Assembly: GCF_014636175.1 (NCBI RefSeq)
Contig: NZ_BMDW01000015.1
Span: 30,245-94,244 of the forward strand
Source of the DNA: Sphingomonas psychrolutea
GTDB lineage: Bacteria; Pseudomonadota; Alphaproteobacteria; Sphingomonadales; Sphingomonadaceae
Direction of reading: 5' to 3'
DNA: 64,000 nt
The notes beneath the pieces were generated by a model, which ran no database searches, was not told the origin of the DNA, and worked only from the letters and a program-made list of their open reading frames with translations. The translations under genes were made by a program, and so were the position numbers. This document shows, piece after piece, positions 34,438-43,121 of the stretch; positions within the stretch are counted from its first letter, which is position 1; each line of letters opens with the position of its first letter.

Positions 34438-36498
34438 ATGGAGACCGATACGATCGAACGCATGAGCCTGGTCGATGCGGCCGACGCGACCGCAACGCGC
34501 GCTGCGACGGCGCTCGGCGGGCTGCAGCGGGCCGACGGGCATTGGGTGTTCGAACTCGAGGCCGATGCCACGATCCCGGCCGAATATGTGCTGCTGCGCC
34601 ATTATCTGGGCGAGCCGCGCGATGCCGAGATCGAGCGCAAGATTGGCGTGTATCTGCGCCGGATCCAGTCCGAGGCGCATCACGGCTGGGGCCTGTTCCA
34701 CGGCGGTGCGTTCGACGTGAGCGCGAGCGTGAAGGCGTATTTCGCGCTGAAGATGATCGGCGATGACGTGGATGCACCGCACATGGCCGGCGCTCGCGCG
34801 GCGATTCACAAGGCGGGCGGGGCCGCGGCGGTTAATGTGTTCACGCGCATTCAGCTCGCTTTGTTCGATGCGGGGCCTTGGTCGGTGGTGCCGACCTTGC
34901 CGGTCGAGCTGATCCTGCTGCCACGCTGGTTTCCGGTGCATCTGTCGAAAATGTCGTATTGGGCGCGCACCGTGATCGTGCCGCTGCTGGTGCTGGCGGC
35001 GAAGAAGCCGGTCGCGCGCAACGCATCGGGCGTGAAAGTCGACGAGCTCTACACCGCCAAGCGCGCGCCGCTGGTCAGCAAGGCGGCGGGGACGCAGCGT
35101 GCGTGGACCGCCTTCTTCAACGGGCTCGATGTGGTGCTGAAAGCAGCCGAGCCGCTCTGGCCCAAGGGCACGCGCGAACGGGCGGTTCAGGCCTGCATCA
35201 CCTTCGTCACCGAGCGGCTGAACGGCGAGGACGGCCTCGGCGCGATTTATCCGGCAATGGCGAACAGCGTGATGATGTTCGATTGCCTGGGCTATCCGGC
35301 AGACCATCCGGCGCGGGCGCTGGCGCGGGCCTCGGTCGAAAAGCTGCTCGTGGTCAAGGACGACGAAGCCTATTGCCAGCCGTGTGTCTCGCCGGTGTGG
35401 GATACCGCGCTCGCCGCACATGCGATGCTCGAAGCGGGTGGCGACGACGCCGAGGCCCGGGCCGCGGCGGGGCTGGCGTGGTTGAAGCCGCTGCAAGTCC
35501 TCGATGTGAAGGGCGATTGGGCCGACGAAAAGCCCGATGTTCGCCCCGGCGGCTGGGCGTTCCAGTATAACAATGCGCATTATCCCGATCTCGACGACAC
35601 CGCGGTGGTGGTGATGGCGATGGACCGGGTTAAGGCGCGGATTTTTGCTAGCCCATCCCCTTTAGGGGAGGGGTTGGGGTGGGGCCTGTCAGCGGACCCG
35701 GCGCTGACGGCTTGCGGCACGGCCCCACCCCCAGCCCCTCCCCTGAAGGGGAGGGGAGATGGTTTTGACGCAGCGGTCGCGCGCGGGGTGGAGTGGACCG
35801 TCGGCTTGCAAAGCAAGGACGGCGGCTGGGGCGCGTTCGACGCTGACAACAGCTATCACTACCTCAACAACATCCCCTTTGCCGATCATGGCGCTCTGCT
35901 CGATCCGCCGACCAGCGACGTAACCGCGCGCTGCGTCTCGATGCTCGCGCAATTGGGCGAGACCGACAGTCCGCGGATGCAAGCGGCGCTGGCCTTTCTC
36001 GAAAAGGAGCAAATGCCCGACGGGTCGTGGTTCGGGCGCTGGGGGGTCAATTACATTTATGGCACCTGGTCGGTGCTGTGCGCGCTTAATGCCGCGGGTC
36101 TGGGCGACAAGCATCCGATGGTGCGAAAAGGGGCGGACTGGCTGTTGTCGATCCAGAATCTCGACGGTGGTTGGGGCGAGGATTGCGAGAGCTATGCGCT
36201 CGATTACAAGGGTTACACCCCTGCACCGTCGACTGCGTCGCAGACCGGCTGGGCGCTGCTCGCGCTGATGGCGGCGGGGCGGGTCGATCATCCGGCAGTC
36301 GAGCGTGGCGTGCGGCATTTGATTGCGACACAGGCAGCGGACGGATTGTGGGGGCAGGAGAAATATACCGGCGGCGGTTTCCCACGCGTGTTCTACCTCC
36401 GCTATCATGGCTATCCGGCGTATTTTCCGCTCTGGGCGGTGGCGCGGTTTCGCAATTTGAAGCGGTCGAACAGCGCGCATGTGGCGTTCGGGATGTGA
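34438..36498 (+). CDS. shc: Squalene-hopene cyclase (HpnF) with in-frame repeat insertion
   Basis: A 686-residue cyclase, about 40 residues longer than expected. It has several QW-type repeats (GHWVFELEADATIPAEY, KDGGWGAFDADN, PDGSWFGRWGVNYIYGTW, LDGGWGEDC) and the catalytic acid motif DLDD at about 384-387, preceded by GGWAFQYNN. It folds squalene into hopene/hopanol at the membrane. Residues about 405-442 come from a palindromic repeat (SPSPLGEGLGWG ... PPLKGRGDGF) placed in the loop between MAMDRVK and VARGVEWTVG. The conserved domains on both sides are intact, so the enzyme may remain active; this is inferred. Confidence 0.95.
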   Translation: METDTIERMSLVDAADATATRAATALGGLQRADGHWVFELEADATIPAEYVLLRHYLGEPRDAEIERKIGVYLRRIQSEAHHGWGLFHGGAFDVSASVKAYFALKMIGDDVDAPHMAGARAAIHKAGGAAAVNVFTRIQLALFDAGPWSVVPTLPVELILLPRWFPVHLSKMSYWARTVIVPLLVLAAKKPVARNASGVKVDELYTAKRAPLVSKAAGTQRAWTAFFNGLDVVLKAAEPLWPKGTRERAVQACITFVTERLNGEDGLGAIYPAMANSVMMFDCLGYPADHPARALARASVEKLLVVKDDEAYCQPCVSPVWDTALAAHAMLEAGGDDAEARAAAGLAWLKPLQVLDVKGDWADEKPDVRPGGWAFQYNNAHYPDLDDTAVVVMAMDRVKARIFASPSPLGEGLGWGLSADPALTACGTAPPPAPPLKGRGDGFDAAVARGVEWTVGLQSKDGGWGAFDADNSYHYLNNIPFADHGALLDPPTSDVTARCVSMLAQLGETDSPRMQAALAFLEKEQMPDGSWFGRWGVNYIYGTWSVLCALNAAGLGDKHPMVRKGADWLLSIQNLDGGWGEDCESYALDYKGYTPAPSTASQTGWALLALMAAGRVDHPAVERGVRHLIATQAADGLWGQEKYTGGGFPRVFYLRYHGYPAYFPLWAVARFRNLKRSNSAHVAFGM
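35652..35760. repeat. Family D palindromic element inserted in frame inside shc
   Basis: Arms CCATCCCCTTTAGGGGAGGG (continuing GTTGGGGTGGGGCC) and GGCCCCACCCCCAGCCCCTC (continuing CCCTGAAGGGGAGGGGAGAT) around a spacer of about 35 bases. Closely related to the intergenic copy at 10468-10635. The frame remains open through the whole element. Confidence 0.92.
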
Positions 36499-37232
36499 CG
36501 CTGCTCGTCGCGTGCGGGTTGCAGCGCGAGGCGGCGATCATCGCGCGACCGGGCTGGGTGGTGGTGGCGGGCGGCGGCGATGCGGCGCGGCTGGAGGCGG
36601 AGCTTGAGGCGGTGGTCGCGCGCGGCGGGGTTAGTGCGGTGCTTTCATGCGGGGTTGCAGGTGCGCTCGATCCTAAGCTGCGGGCGGGGGATGGGGTGGT
36701 CGGCGAGCTTGCCCCCCCGATACGCTTCCCCGGCGAAGGCCGGGGCCCAGTAGAGACTTCGGCTGTTGCTGAGCGCAGCGCTTCATCCCAGCCACCTTCG
36801 CAACTGGGCCCCGGCCTTCGCCGGGGAAGCGCTTTGTTGGCATGGCTCGCCCAAAACCTCCCCCACGCCCATCGCGGCACAGTGGTCGGCGCGGACGCGA
36901 TCATCGCCTCGGTCGCCGAAAAAGCCGCACTCTACGCGACGACCGGCGCGATTGCCGTCGATATGGAATCGCACATCGCCGCACACGTGGCGCAACGTCA
37001 CGGCCTCCCCTTCGCGATCCTCCGCACCATCTCCGACACCGCCGATCACGCACTGCCACCTGCCGCACTGGTCGGCATGAAACCCGATGGCGGCGTCGCG
37101 CTCGGCGCAGTGCTAGCGTCGCTGGCGCGCGATCCGCGCCAATTGCCCGCGCTGATCCGCACCGGGCGCGATGCGGGTGCGGCGTTCACCAGTTTGCGCC
37201 GCGCGGTGGAGGCGTTGCCGCCCCATCCTTGA
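36495..37232 (+). CDS. hpnG: HpnG, adenosylhopane nucleosidase/phosphorylase-like, with in-frame repeat insertion
   Basis: A 245-residue nucleoside-phosphorylase-fold protein. N-terminal TLLVACGLQREAAII and SCGVAGALDP precede the interruption; VGADAIIASVAEK, IAVDMESHIAAHVA and LRTISDTADHALPP follow, including the conserved Met-Glu. HpnG removes adenine from adenosylhopane made by HpnH. Residues about 75-112 (FPGEGRGPV ... LGPGLRRGSALL) derive from a palindromic repeat. The start is GTG at 36495 in a GTGA overlap with shc. The stop abuts the convergent reductase gene with no space. Confidence 0.9.
   Translation: MTLLVACGLQREAAIIARPGWVVVAGGGDAARLEAELEAVVARGGVSAVLSCGVAGALDPKLRAGDGVVGELAPPIRFPGEGRGPVETSAVAERSASSQPPSQLGPGLRRGSALLAWLAQNLPHAHRGTVVGADAIIASVAEKAALYATTGAIAVDMESHIAAHVAQRHGLPFAILRTISDTADHALPPAALVGMKPDGGVALGAVLASLARDPRQLPALIRTGRDAGAAFTSLRRAVEALPPHP
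36724..36830. repeat. Family A palindromic element inserted in frame inside hpnG
   Basis: Arms GCTTCCCCGGCGAAGGCCGG (continuing GGCCCAG) and CTGGGCCCCGGCCTTCGCCG (continuing GGGAAGC) are perfect over 27 bases and enclose about 53 bases. It is read in the same frame as the putA copy (left arm PGEGRGPV, right arm LGPGLRRG). Confidence 0.93.
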
Positions 37233-38156
37233 TCAGCCGCGAAACGATGCGATCGTTGCCGCGACGCCAGTTTCGAACGGCGTCGCATCGGACCAGAAGC
37301 GCGCCTTCCACTTCGCGGCATCGACGCGGTACGGCCGATCCCATTGAAAGCGCATCTCGCGCAATTCGCGCAAGAACGGCACGAACGGTGCCAGCATATC
37401 CAGCAGGAACGGGGGAATATTGCGCAGCTTCAGCGGCACGCCAGCCGCACGCGCACCCATGGCGAGGATTTGGCGCGAGGTGAGTGTTGGCGCGCACGGC
37501 ATGTGCCAGACCTGCCCAAAGGCAGCATCGTCGGCATCGAGCAAACTCACCATCGCGCGCCCGATATCGGGGATATAGGCGAAGTCATGCGGCTGATCGG
37601 GCGGGAAGACGAAGCTTGCCGCCTTGCCCCTGGCGATGGCGGCGAGACCGGTTTCGCCGACGTGCGACAGCAGAACACCAGGCCCGTAAAAATCCGGTGC
37701 GCGCAAGGCAGCGACGCGAACGCGGCGATCCTGCTGCCACATCCGCGTGATGCGTGCCCTCGCGGCGGGTTTGCGCTTGCGGTCGCTCAGCGGCATCGTC
37801 TCGACCAACGGCGCGTGCTGCGGGCCGTACATGTAGAGATTGTCGAGGAATACCATGCGGATATTCTCGGCGGCGCAGGCGTCGAGGAGGTTTTGCATCG
37901 CGACTGGCCAGACCTTTTCCCAGACTGCCCCGAGATATTCGAAGCCGATCGCCACCGCCACTTGGGCGGCGCCCTCAATCGCTGTGCGAACCGAGCGGGC
38001 GTCGAGCACGTCGCACGGCGTAAACGGCACGGCGGCGGCCAAGTCGGCCGGGCGCGACCGCTGCGCCACGCGCACCGCGCGGCCCTTGGCAAGTAGCGCA
38101 GCGACCGTTGCGCGCCCGACCGGTCCATATCCCAGAATCACGATTTCGTTCGGCAT
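37233..38156 (-). CDS. NAD(P)-dependent epimerase/dehydratase family protein
   Basis: A 307-residue extended short-chain dehydrogenase-like protein: N-terminal ILGYGPVGRATVAALLAKG binds the cofactor; NLYMYGP carries the Tyr of the usual YxxxK site, although the Lys position is not obvious; DFAYIPDIGRAMVSLL follows. Its substrate is unknown. It interrupts the hopanoid genes between hpnG and hpnH but is divergently paired with a LysR regulator (76-base gap), a common layout for a catabolic or redox gene and its controller. It may be unrelated to hopanoids. Confidence 0.85.
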   Translation of the reverse strand: MPNEIVILGYGPVGRATVAALLAKGRAVRVAQRSRPADLAAAVPFTPCDVLDARSVRTAIEGAAQVAVAIGFEYLGAVWEKVWPVAMQNLLDACAAENIRMVFLDNLYMYGPQHAPLVETMPLSDRKRKPAARARITRMWQQDRRVRVAALRAPDFYGPGVLLSHVGETGLAAIARGKAASFVFPPDQPHDFAYIPDIGRAMVSLLDADDAAFGQVWHMPCAPTLTSRQILAMGARAAGVPLKLRNIPPFLLDMLAPFVPFLRELREMRFQWDRPYRVDAAKWKARFWSDATPFETGVAATIASFRG

Positions 38157-38232
38157 CGTCTGTCTCCTTGTGACGCCCAAACAGATAGGCCCGGCTTGAC
38201 TATGTGTGAAATGCAAGATCATCATAGCAATC

Positions 38233-39165
38233 ATGCTTGAGAAACATCTTCGTGCGATCGATCTGAACTTGCTGCCGGTGCTGGAAGCCCTTTTGCGCCA
38301 CCGCAATGCGACGCGCGCGGGGGCGGAAGTCGGGCTGAGCCAGCCGGCGATGAGCCGCGCGCTCGGGCGGCTGCGGCACTTGCTCGACGATCCGTTGCTG
38401 GTGCGTGCGCCGGGTGGGCAAATGCTGTCGCCGCGCGCCGAAGCGCTCCGCCAGCCGCTCGCGGCGATGCTGACCGACTTGCGTGGATTGCTTAGCGAGC
38501 CGGCGTTCGATCCTGCGGCCGAGCGCCGCACGCTGCGGCTGGCGATGACCGATGCGCAAGCGACGCTCCTGCTGGCGCCACTGGTCGTGCGCGTGGCGGC
38601 GGCGGCACCGGGGGTGATCGTCGAATGGGTGCCGATCAGCGCGGGCCTGCCCGAACGGATGCTCAGCGGCGCTGTCGATCTGACGCTCGCGCTCGATACG
38701 ACGCCGTTACCGCGCGGCGCGGCGTCGGAGCCGTTGATGGAAGACGCGTTATCGGTTGTCGTGCGTGCCGGTCATCCGTGTGGCGGCGTGTGGCCGATCG
38801 CGAACTATGGCGCGTATCCCAGCGTTATCGTGTCGCTGCTCGGCGACCGCGCGTCGGATATGGATGCTGAACTGGCAGCGGCAGCGATCGAGCGGCCGAT
38901 CGCCGCAATCGTCCCGACCTTCCGTGCGGCGGCGGAGATCGTCGCGCGCACCGATGCCGTCACGACGATTTCGCACGCCTTTGCCCAGAGCGTCGCCGGG
39001 CCGCTCGCGCTGCGTCTGATCGCGCCGCCTTTGGCACATGACCGGCTGGGCGTCGTCGCGGTCTGGGCGACGTATCGCGGCAGCGATCCGCTGCTCACCT
39101 GGTTCCGCGCGATGCTGCAAAGCGTCACGCAGGAGCGTCAAGCCGCGCGCTGTGTCCGCTTATAG
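38233..39165 (+). CDS. LysR family transcriptional regulator
   Basis: A 310-residue LysR-type regulator. The N-terminal winged helix covers about 5-65 (LRAIDLNLLPVLEALLRHRNATRAG, LSQPAMSRALGRLRHLLDDPLLVR); a periplasmic-binding-protein-like effector domain follows. ATG at 38233 fits the family; a GTG at 38206 would add nine residues. It most likely controls the divergent dehydratase-like gene through sites in the 76 bases between them. The last 28 bases overlap the convergent hpnH gene. Confidence 0.9.
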   Translation: MLEKHLRAIDLNLLPVLEALLRHRNATRAGAEVGLSQPAMSRALGRLRHLLDDPLLVRAPGGQMLSPRAEALRQPLAAMLTDLRGLLSEPAFDPAAERRTLRLAMTDAQATLLLAPLVVRVAAAAPGVIVEWVPISAGLPERMLSGAVDLTLALDTTPLPRGAASEPLMEDALSVVVRAGHPCGGVWPIANYGAYPSVIVSLLGDRASDMDAELAAAAIERPIAAIVPTFRAAAEIVARTDAVTTISHAFAQSVAGPLALRLIAPPLAHDRLGVVAVWATYRGSDPLLTWFRAMLQSVTQERQAARCVRL

Positions 39166-40283
39166 CCGTCCGGGTCCGCTGCCTTGATCTTGGCAAGTTC
39201 GGCCTCGACATGCGTCGAATGGACGTCCTCGGCCGGGCGGGCGTGGCTCAAGTCGATATCCGGTGCCATTGGGCCTTCGGTGCGGATGCCGCGACGGCCG
39301 ACGGTGAACATTTTGAGCGGATTGCGCACAGCATCCGCCGCCGCCGTGCCCTCGAACCCGCAATGAACCATGCAATTCGAACATTTCTCATATTTGCCGA
39401 CGCCATATTGGTCCCAATCGGTCCCCTCCATCAGTTCGGCGAAGGTCGGTACATAGCCTTCGCCGACGAGGTAGCATGGCTTCTGCCAGCCGAAGACGGT
39501 GCGCAGGGGCATCGACCACGGCGTGCATTCATAGGTCTGGTTGCCCGCCAGGAAATCGAGGAACAGCGGCGAATTGGTGAAGGTCCAGGCACGCGCGCCG
39601 TCGCCGCGCTTGAACACGTCGCGGAAGAAGTTCTTGGTCCGCTCGCGCGTCAGAAAATGCTCCTGATCGGCGGCGCGTTCGTAGGAATAGCCGGGCGAGA
39701 TGGTGATTTCGACGCCGCGCTTTTCCATTTCATCGAAGAAGCTGGCCAGCCGCTCGGACGAGGCACCGTCGAACACGGTGCAATTGACCTGGACGCGGAA
39801 GCCCTTGGACTTCGCCAACTCGATCGCCTCGATCGCGACATCGTAGGTGCCGTCCTGATCGACCGCGTGATCGTGCATGCCCTGATCGCCGTCGAGATGG
39901 ATCGACCAGGTGAAGAACGGCGACGGCTTGTAATCGTCGATCTTCTTCTTGAGCAGCAGCGCATTGGTACAGAAGATCACGAATTTCTTTTTCGCGAGAT
40001 AGCCCTGAACGATTCGCGGCATGTCGCGGTGGAGCAAGGGCTCCCCGCCCGCGATCGACACGGCGGGTGCGCCGCATTCGTCGATCGCCTCCATGCACTG
40101 CTCATAGCTGAGCCGCTGGTTGAGGATCGCGTCGGGATAATCAATCTTGCCGCAGCCGGGGCAGGCAAGATTGCAGCGCAGCAGCGGTTCCAGCATCAGC
40201 ACGAGCGGGTATTTGCCGCCCTTGATATGGTTCTTGAGCGTGTAGGCGCCAATGCGCATGAGCGGGGCGAGGGGGAGCGTCAT
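39138..40283 (-). CDS. hpnH: HpnH, adenosyl-hopane transferase (radical SAM)
   Basis: A 381-residue radical SAM enzyme with CNLACPGC (Cys37, 41, 44), SIAGGEPLLHRD and a C-terminal SPASM/twitch-like cysteine set (around CSNCMVHCGF). It attaches the 5'-deoxyadenosyl group to diploptene, the first side-chain step, giving adenosylhopane for HpnG. AGGAA precedes ATG 40283. It lies eight bases after ispH on the same strand. The 3' end overlaps the LysR gene by 28 bases. Confidence 0.95.
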   Translation of the reverse strand: MTLPLAPLMRIGAYTLKNHIKGGKYPLVLMLEPLLRCNLACPGCGKIDYPDAILNQRLSYEQCMEAIDECGAPAVSIAGGEPLLHRDMPRIVQGYLAKKKFVIFCTNALLLKKKIDDYKPSPFFTWSIHLDGDQGMHDHAVDQDGTYDVAIEAIELAKSKGFRVQVNCTVFDGASSERLASFFDEMEKRGVEITISPGYSYERAADQEHFLTRERTKNFFRDVFKRGDGARAWTFTNSPLFLDFLAGNQTYECTPWSMPLRTVFGWQKPCYLVGEGYVPTFAELMEGTDWDQYGVGKYEKCSNCMVHCGFEGTAAADAVRNPLKMFTVGRRGIRTEGPMAPDIDLSHARPAEDVHSTHVEAELAKIKAADPDGYKRTQRAA

Positions 40284-40291
40284 GGCTGTTC

Positions 40292-41260
40292 CTATGCGCC
40301 GATCGTGGCGAATTTGGTAGAGGCAGCTTTCGCCGGGGCCCCGCGCAATTCACGCGGCAGCCCGAATTCGAGCGATTCCTCGACGCCGTCGAGTTGGGTC
40401 ACTTCAACCGGACCGAGCTTGCGTAACGCATCGATGACGCTGTCGACCAGTTCGTCAGGGGCCGAGGCCCCCGCCGTCAGGCCGACGCGCAATATGCCTT
40501 CGAACCAGGCCGGATCGATCGCATTGCCATCGGCGACGAGGTAGCTCGGCAAACCTTCATCTGCGCCGAGATCGCGCAGCCGGCTCGAGTTCGAGCTGTT
40601 TTCCGATCCGACGACCAGCAGCAGATCGGCAACCTTGCACAGGTCGCGCACCGCGCTCTGGCGGTTTTGCGTGGCGTAGCAAATCTCCGACACGTCGGGC
40701 CCCACCAGATTGACGAAGCGCCTGGCGAGCGCCGCGATCACGCCTTTGGTGTCGTCCACGCTCAGCGTCGTTTGTGTGATATAAGCGACTGGGGCATCGT
40801 CGGGCAGGTCGAGTGCGGCAACATCGGCCTCGGTCGAGACGAGCAGGACCGGCGCGTCGACTTGGCCGCGCGTACCGACAACTTCGGCATGGCCCTCATG
40901 CCCGATCATCACCAGCGTGCGCCCCGCCTTGGCATAGCGGCGTCCCTGAAGATGGACCTTCGTGACCAGTGGGCAGGTGGCGTCGAACACGGGCAAGCCG
41001 CGCGCGCGCGCTTCCTCTTCGACCGTGCGGGCAACGCCGTGCGCGCTGAACACCGTCATCGCGCCATCGGGCACGTCGGACAATTCTTCGACGAACACCG
41101 CACCCTTTGCGCGCAGCGTATCGACGACGTGGCGGTTATGGACGATTTCGTGCCGGACATAGACCGGCGCGCCATAGCGATCGATCGCGCGCTCGACGAT
41201 CTCGATCGCGCGAACGACCCCGGCGCAAAAACCGCGCGGGTTGGCCAGAATTACTTGCAA
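40292..41260 (-). CDS. ispH: 4-hydroxy-3-methylbut-2-enyl diphosphate reductase IspH
   Basis: A 322-residue IspH/LytB. The three cluster cysteines are present: Cys12 (RGFCAGV), Cys96 (DATCPLV) and Cys194 ([10 protein letters not shown]), with the catalytic TQTTLS segment. It makes IPP and DMAPP in the last step of the MEP pathway. TTG at 41260 is preferred as the start because AAGGGA lies six bases upstream and the product begins as [11 protein letters not shown]; a longer frame to 41305 lacks a ribosome site. Pairing with hpnH links isoprenoid supply to hopanoid synthesis. Confidence 0.95.
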   Translation of the reverse strand: MQVILANPRGFCAGVVRAIEIVERAIDRYGAPVYVRHEIVHNRHVVDTLRAKGAVFVEELSDVPDGAMTVFSAHGVARTVEEEARARGLPVFDATCPLVTKVHLQGRRYAKAGRTLVMIGHEGHAEVVGTRGQVDAPVLLVSTEADVAALDLPDDAPVAYITQTTLSVDDTKGVIAALARRFVNLVGPDVSEICYATQNRQSAVRDLCKVADLLLVVGSENSSNSSRLRDLGADEGLPSYLVADGNAIDPAWFEGILRVGLTAGASAPDELVDSVIDALRKLGPVEVTQLDGVEESLEFGLPRELRGAPAKAASTKFATIGA

Positions 41261-41545
41261 GCAAAGTCCCTTCCGTCCGCTCGAATGCCGCCGACACCGC
41301 GCCATGCTTTACAGCGTGGCGGTGCGAACGTCACCTATGCCTCCCGGATAGTTATTCTAGCCGCATCGCAACATAAAGGAAGCGCGAAAACGCGTCCTCT
41401 CCGCGCCCGCATCCGTCGCCTCGGCTCTTAACCGGAGACGACGCTTGGTTCATCGGCGCGACAGCGGTTTGTGCTATCGCGACCGCGGTGATACCGCCCT
41501 GCCGAAGAAAGAAGGGCATCGCCGAATATCGCAAAGGAGCTTTCG

Positions 41546-42160
41546 ATGACGTTTCGCAGTCGTATTTCCATGCGCGCGGGCCTCTCCGTGGTCGCGCTTT
41601 CGGTCGCTGGCCCGGCGCTGGCACAGGCCGATCCGGCTCGCGCACCCGTGCAAATACTCGACGATGGCTTGCTGGCGATCATGAAGGGTGGAAGCGGCCT
41701 TGGTGCGGCCGGTCGCGCGGCGAAGATCGGCCCGGTGGTCGACCAGACCTTCGACATCGGTTTGATCACGCGGCTGTCGGTCGGGCCGGATTGGGTGAAG
41801 GTTGCGCCGGCCGATCAGACGGCGCTTGTGGCGGGGATGCGGCGTCTGACGGTGGCGCAATATGCGGCAAATTTCAGCAGCTATTCCGGCCAGAGCTTTA
41901 CGATCGACCCCAAGATCGAAACGCGCGGGGCGGACAAGCTGGTGCGCACCACGCTGTCCGCGCCGAAGGACGACAGCGTCGCGATCGGCTATCGCTTGCG
42001 CCAGAGCGGCGGCAAATGGCGGATCGTCGATGTCTATTATCGCAACGCGATCAGCCAGCTGGCGACACGGCGGGCCGATTTCGAGAGCATCTTTGCCAAG
42101 GGTGGGGCGAAGGCACTGATCTCACACCTCGACGCGCTTGCCGCGAAAACTGGACGCTAA
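41546..42160 (+). CDS. hpnM: HpnM / MlaC-family periplasmic lipid-binding protein
   Basis: A 204-residue protein with a signal peptide (cleavage near PALAQADP, about residue 27) and a MlaC/Ttg2D (toluene-tolerance) domain: GLGAAGRAAKIGPVVDQTFD, LTVAQYAANFSSYSGQSF and RIVDVYYRNAISQLATRRADFESI. MlaC-like proteins carry phospholipid between membranes; HpnM variants are linked to hopanoid loci. AAAGGAGC lies six bases before the ATG. mlaA starts five bases after its stop, so the two form an operon. About 285 bases upstream (41261-41545) separate it from divergent ispH and should hold both promoters. Confidence 0.9.
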   Translation: MTFRSRISMRAGLSVVALSVAGPALAQADPARAPVQILDDGLLAIMKGGSGLGAAGRAAKIGPVVDQTFDIGLITRLSVGPDWVKVAPADQTALVAGMRRLTVAQYAANFSSYSGQSFTIDPKIETRGADKLVRTTLSAPKDDSVAIGYRLRQSGGKWRIVDVYYRNAISQLATRRADFESIFAKGGAKALISHLDALAAKTGR

Positions 42161-42164
42161 CGCT

Positions 42165-43121
42165 ATGCGGACCCGGGGGGGGAGCGTTGCCCTGGCGCTG
42201 ACGATCGCGCTGACGAGTGTCCCGGCGGCGGGGCAAGAGGTTGTGCGAGCGCCGGCCGCGGTCGCCGCGCAGGCGCAGCCGCCAGCGGCGATGGCTGCCG
42301 AGCCGGCTGCCAGAACCAGGCGTCGCCATGCCAAGGGCGATTCGCTCGAGGGTTTCAACCGGGCGATGTTTTCGGTCCACCAAGTGCTCGACCGCATTTT
42401 CTTTCGACCAGTGTCGATGGCGTATAAGAAGATCGTGCCGAAGGTGGTGCGCAAGGGCATCCGGCATTTCTTCTCCAATATCGGCGAGCCTTTGGTGTTC
42501 GCGAATGACATGCTCCAGCTGAAGCCCAAGCGCGCAGTGAAGACGTTCGGGCGTTTCCTGATCAATTCGACCGTCGGCATCGGCGGCGTGCTCGACGTGG
42601 CCAAGACGCGGGATTTCCGGCTGCCACACCACGACAATAGCTTTGGCGATACGCTTGGCCGCTACGGGGTCGGGCCGGGGCCTTATATCTTTCTGCCACT
42701 GGTTGGACCGAGCACGCTGCGCGACTTTACCGCCGGATTCGCGCAGGGGCAGGTGCTGCCCTACACGATTGATACGCCGTTCGGTCGCGCGGAATATCGC
42801 GTCGCGCAAGGTGCGCTGACGGGCCTCGATTTGCGCGCCGAATCGGATGATGCGTTGAAGGCGTTGCTGGGCAGTGCGATCGATCCCTATGCGACGCTGC
42901 GGTCAGCCTATCTGCAGGATCGGGCGGCGTCGATTGCAGATGCGCGCCGCAGCGATACGCCCAAGGCGGCCAACCCGCTCGACGACCCGTTGACCGATCC
43001 GGCGGCGGGTCCGGCGCAGACCGCGCCCGCACCGGCCGATGATTTTCCGGTCGATCCGGCGCCGCCGCCGGCCGAGGCTGCTCCGTCGCCCGAAGCCGCT
43101 CCTGCGCCGCCCGCGCCCTAA
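42165..43121 (+). CDS. mlaA: MlaA (VacJ) family outer-membrane lipid asymmetry protein
   Basis: A 318-residue protein with a signal sequence (VALALTIALTSVPAAGQ), the VacJ/MlaA core (DSLEGFNRAMFSVHQVLDR, RFLINSTVGIGGVLDVAK, DNSFGDTLGRYGVGPGPYIFLPLVGPSTLRD) and a Pro/Ala-rich tail. MlaA removes misplaced phospholipid from the outer leaflet. There is no lipobox cysteine at the predicted cleavage site, so unlike E. coli MlaA it may not be a lipoprotein. Start ATG 42165, five bases after hpnM. The stop overlaps convergent hpnN by four bases. Confidence 0.92.
   Translation: MRTRGGSVALALTIALTSVPAAGQEVVRAPAAVAAQAQPPAAMAAEPAARTRRRHAKGDSLEGFNRAMFSVHQVLDRIFFRPVSMAYKKIVPKVVRKGIRHFFSNIGEPLVFANDMLQLKPKRAVKTFGRFLINSTVGIGGVLDVAKTRDFRLPHHDNSFGDTLGRYGVGPGPYIFLPLVGPSTLRDFTAGFAQGQVLPYTIDTPFGRAEYRVAQGALTGLDLRAESDDALKALLGSAIDPYATLRSAYLQDRAASIADARRSDTPKAANPLDDPLTDPAAGPAQTAPAPADDFPVDPAPPPAEAAPSPEAAPAPPAP

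Noticed and set aside
33724..35580. 618-codon minus-strand frame opposite hpnE and shc
   Set aside because: It spans two well-supported genes on the other strand and shows only Arg/His-rich low-complexity translation.
30280..37232. Pseudogene status for hpnB, shc and hpnG because of insertions
   Set aside because: Each insertion keeps the frame and both flanking parts keep conserved motifs, so the genes look intact.
39210..40544. 444-codon plus-strand frame opposite hpnH and ispH
   Set aside because: Antisense shadow of two genes with intact cysteine motifs.
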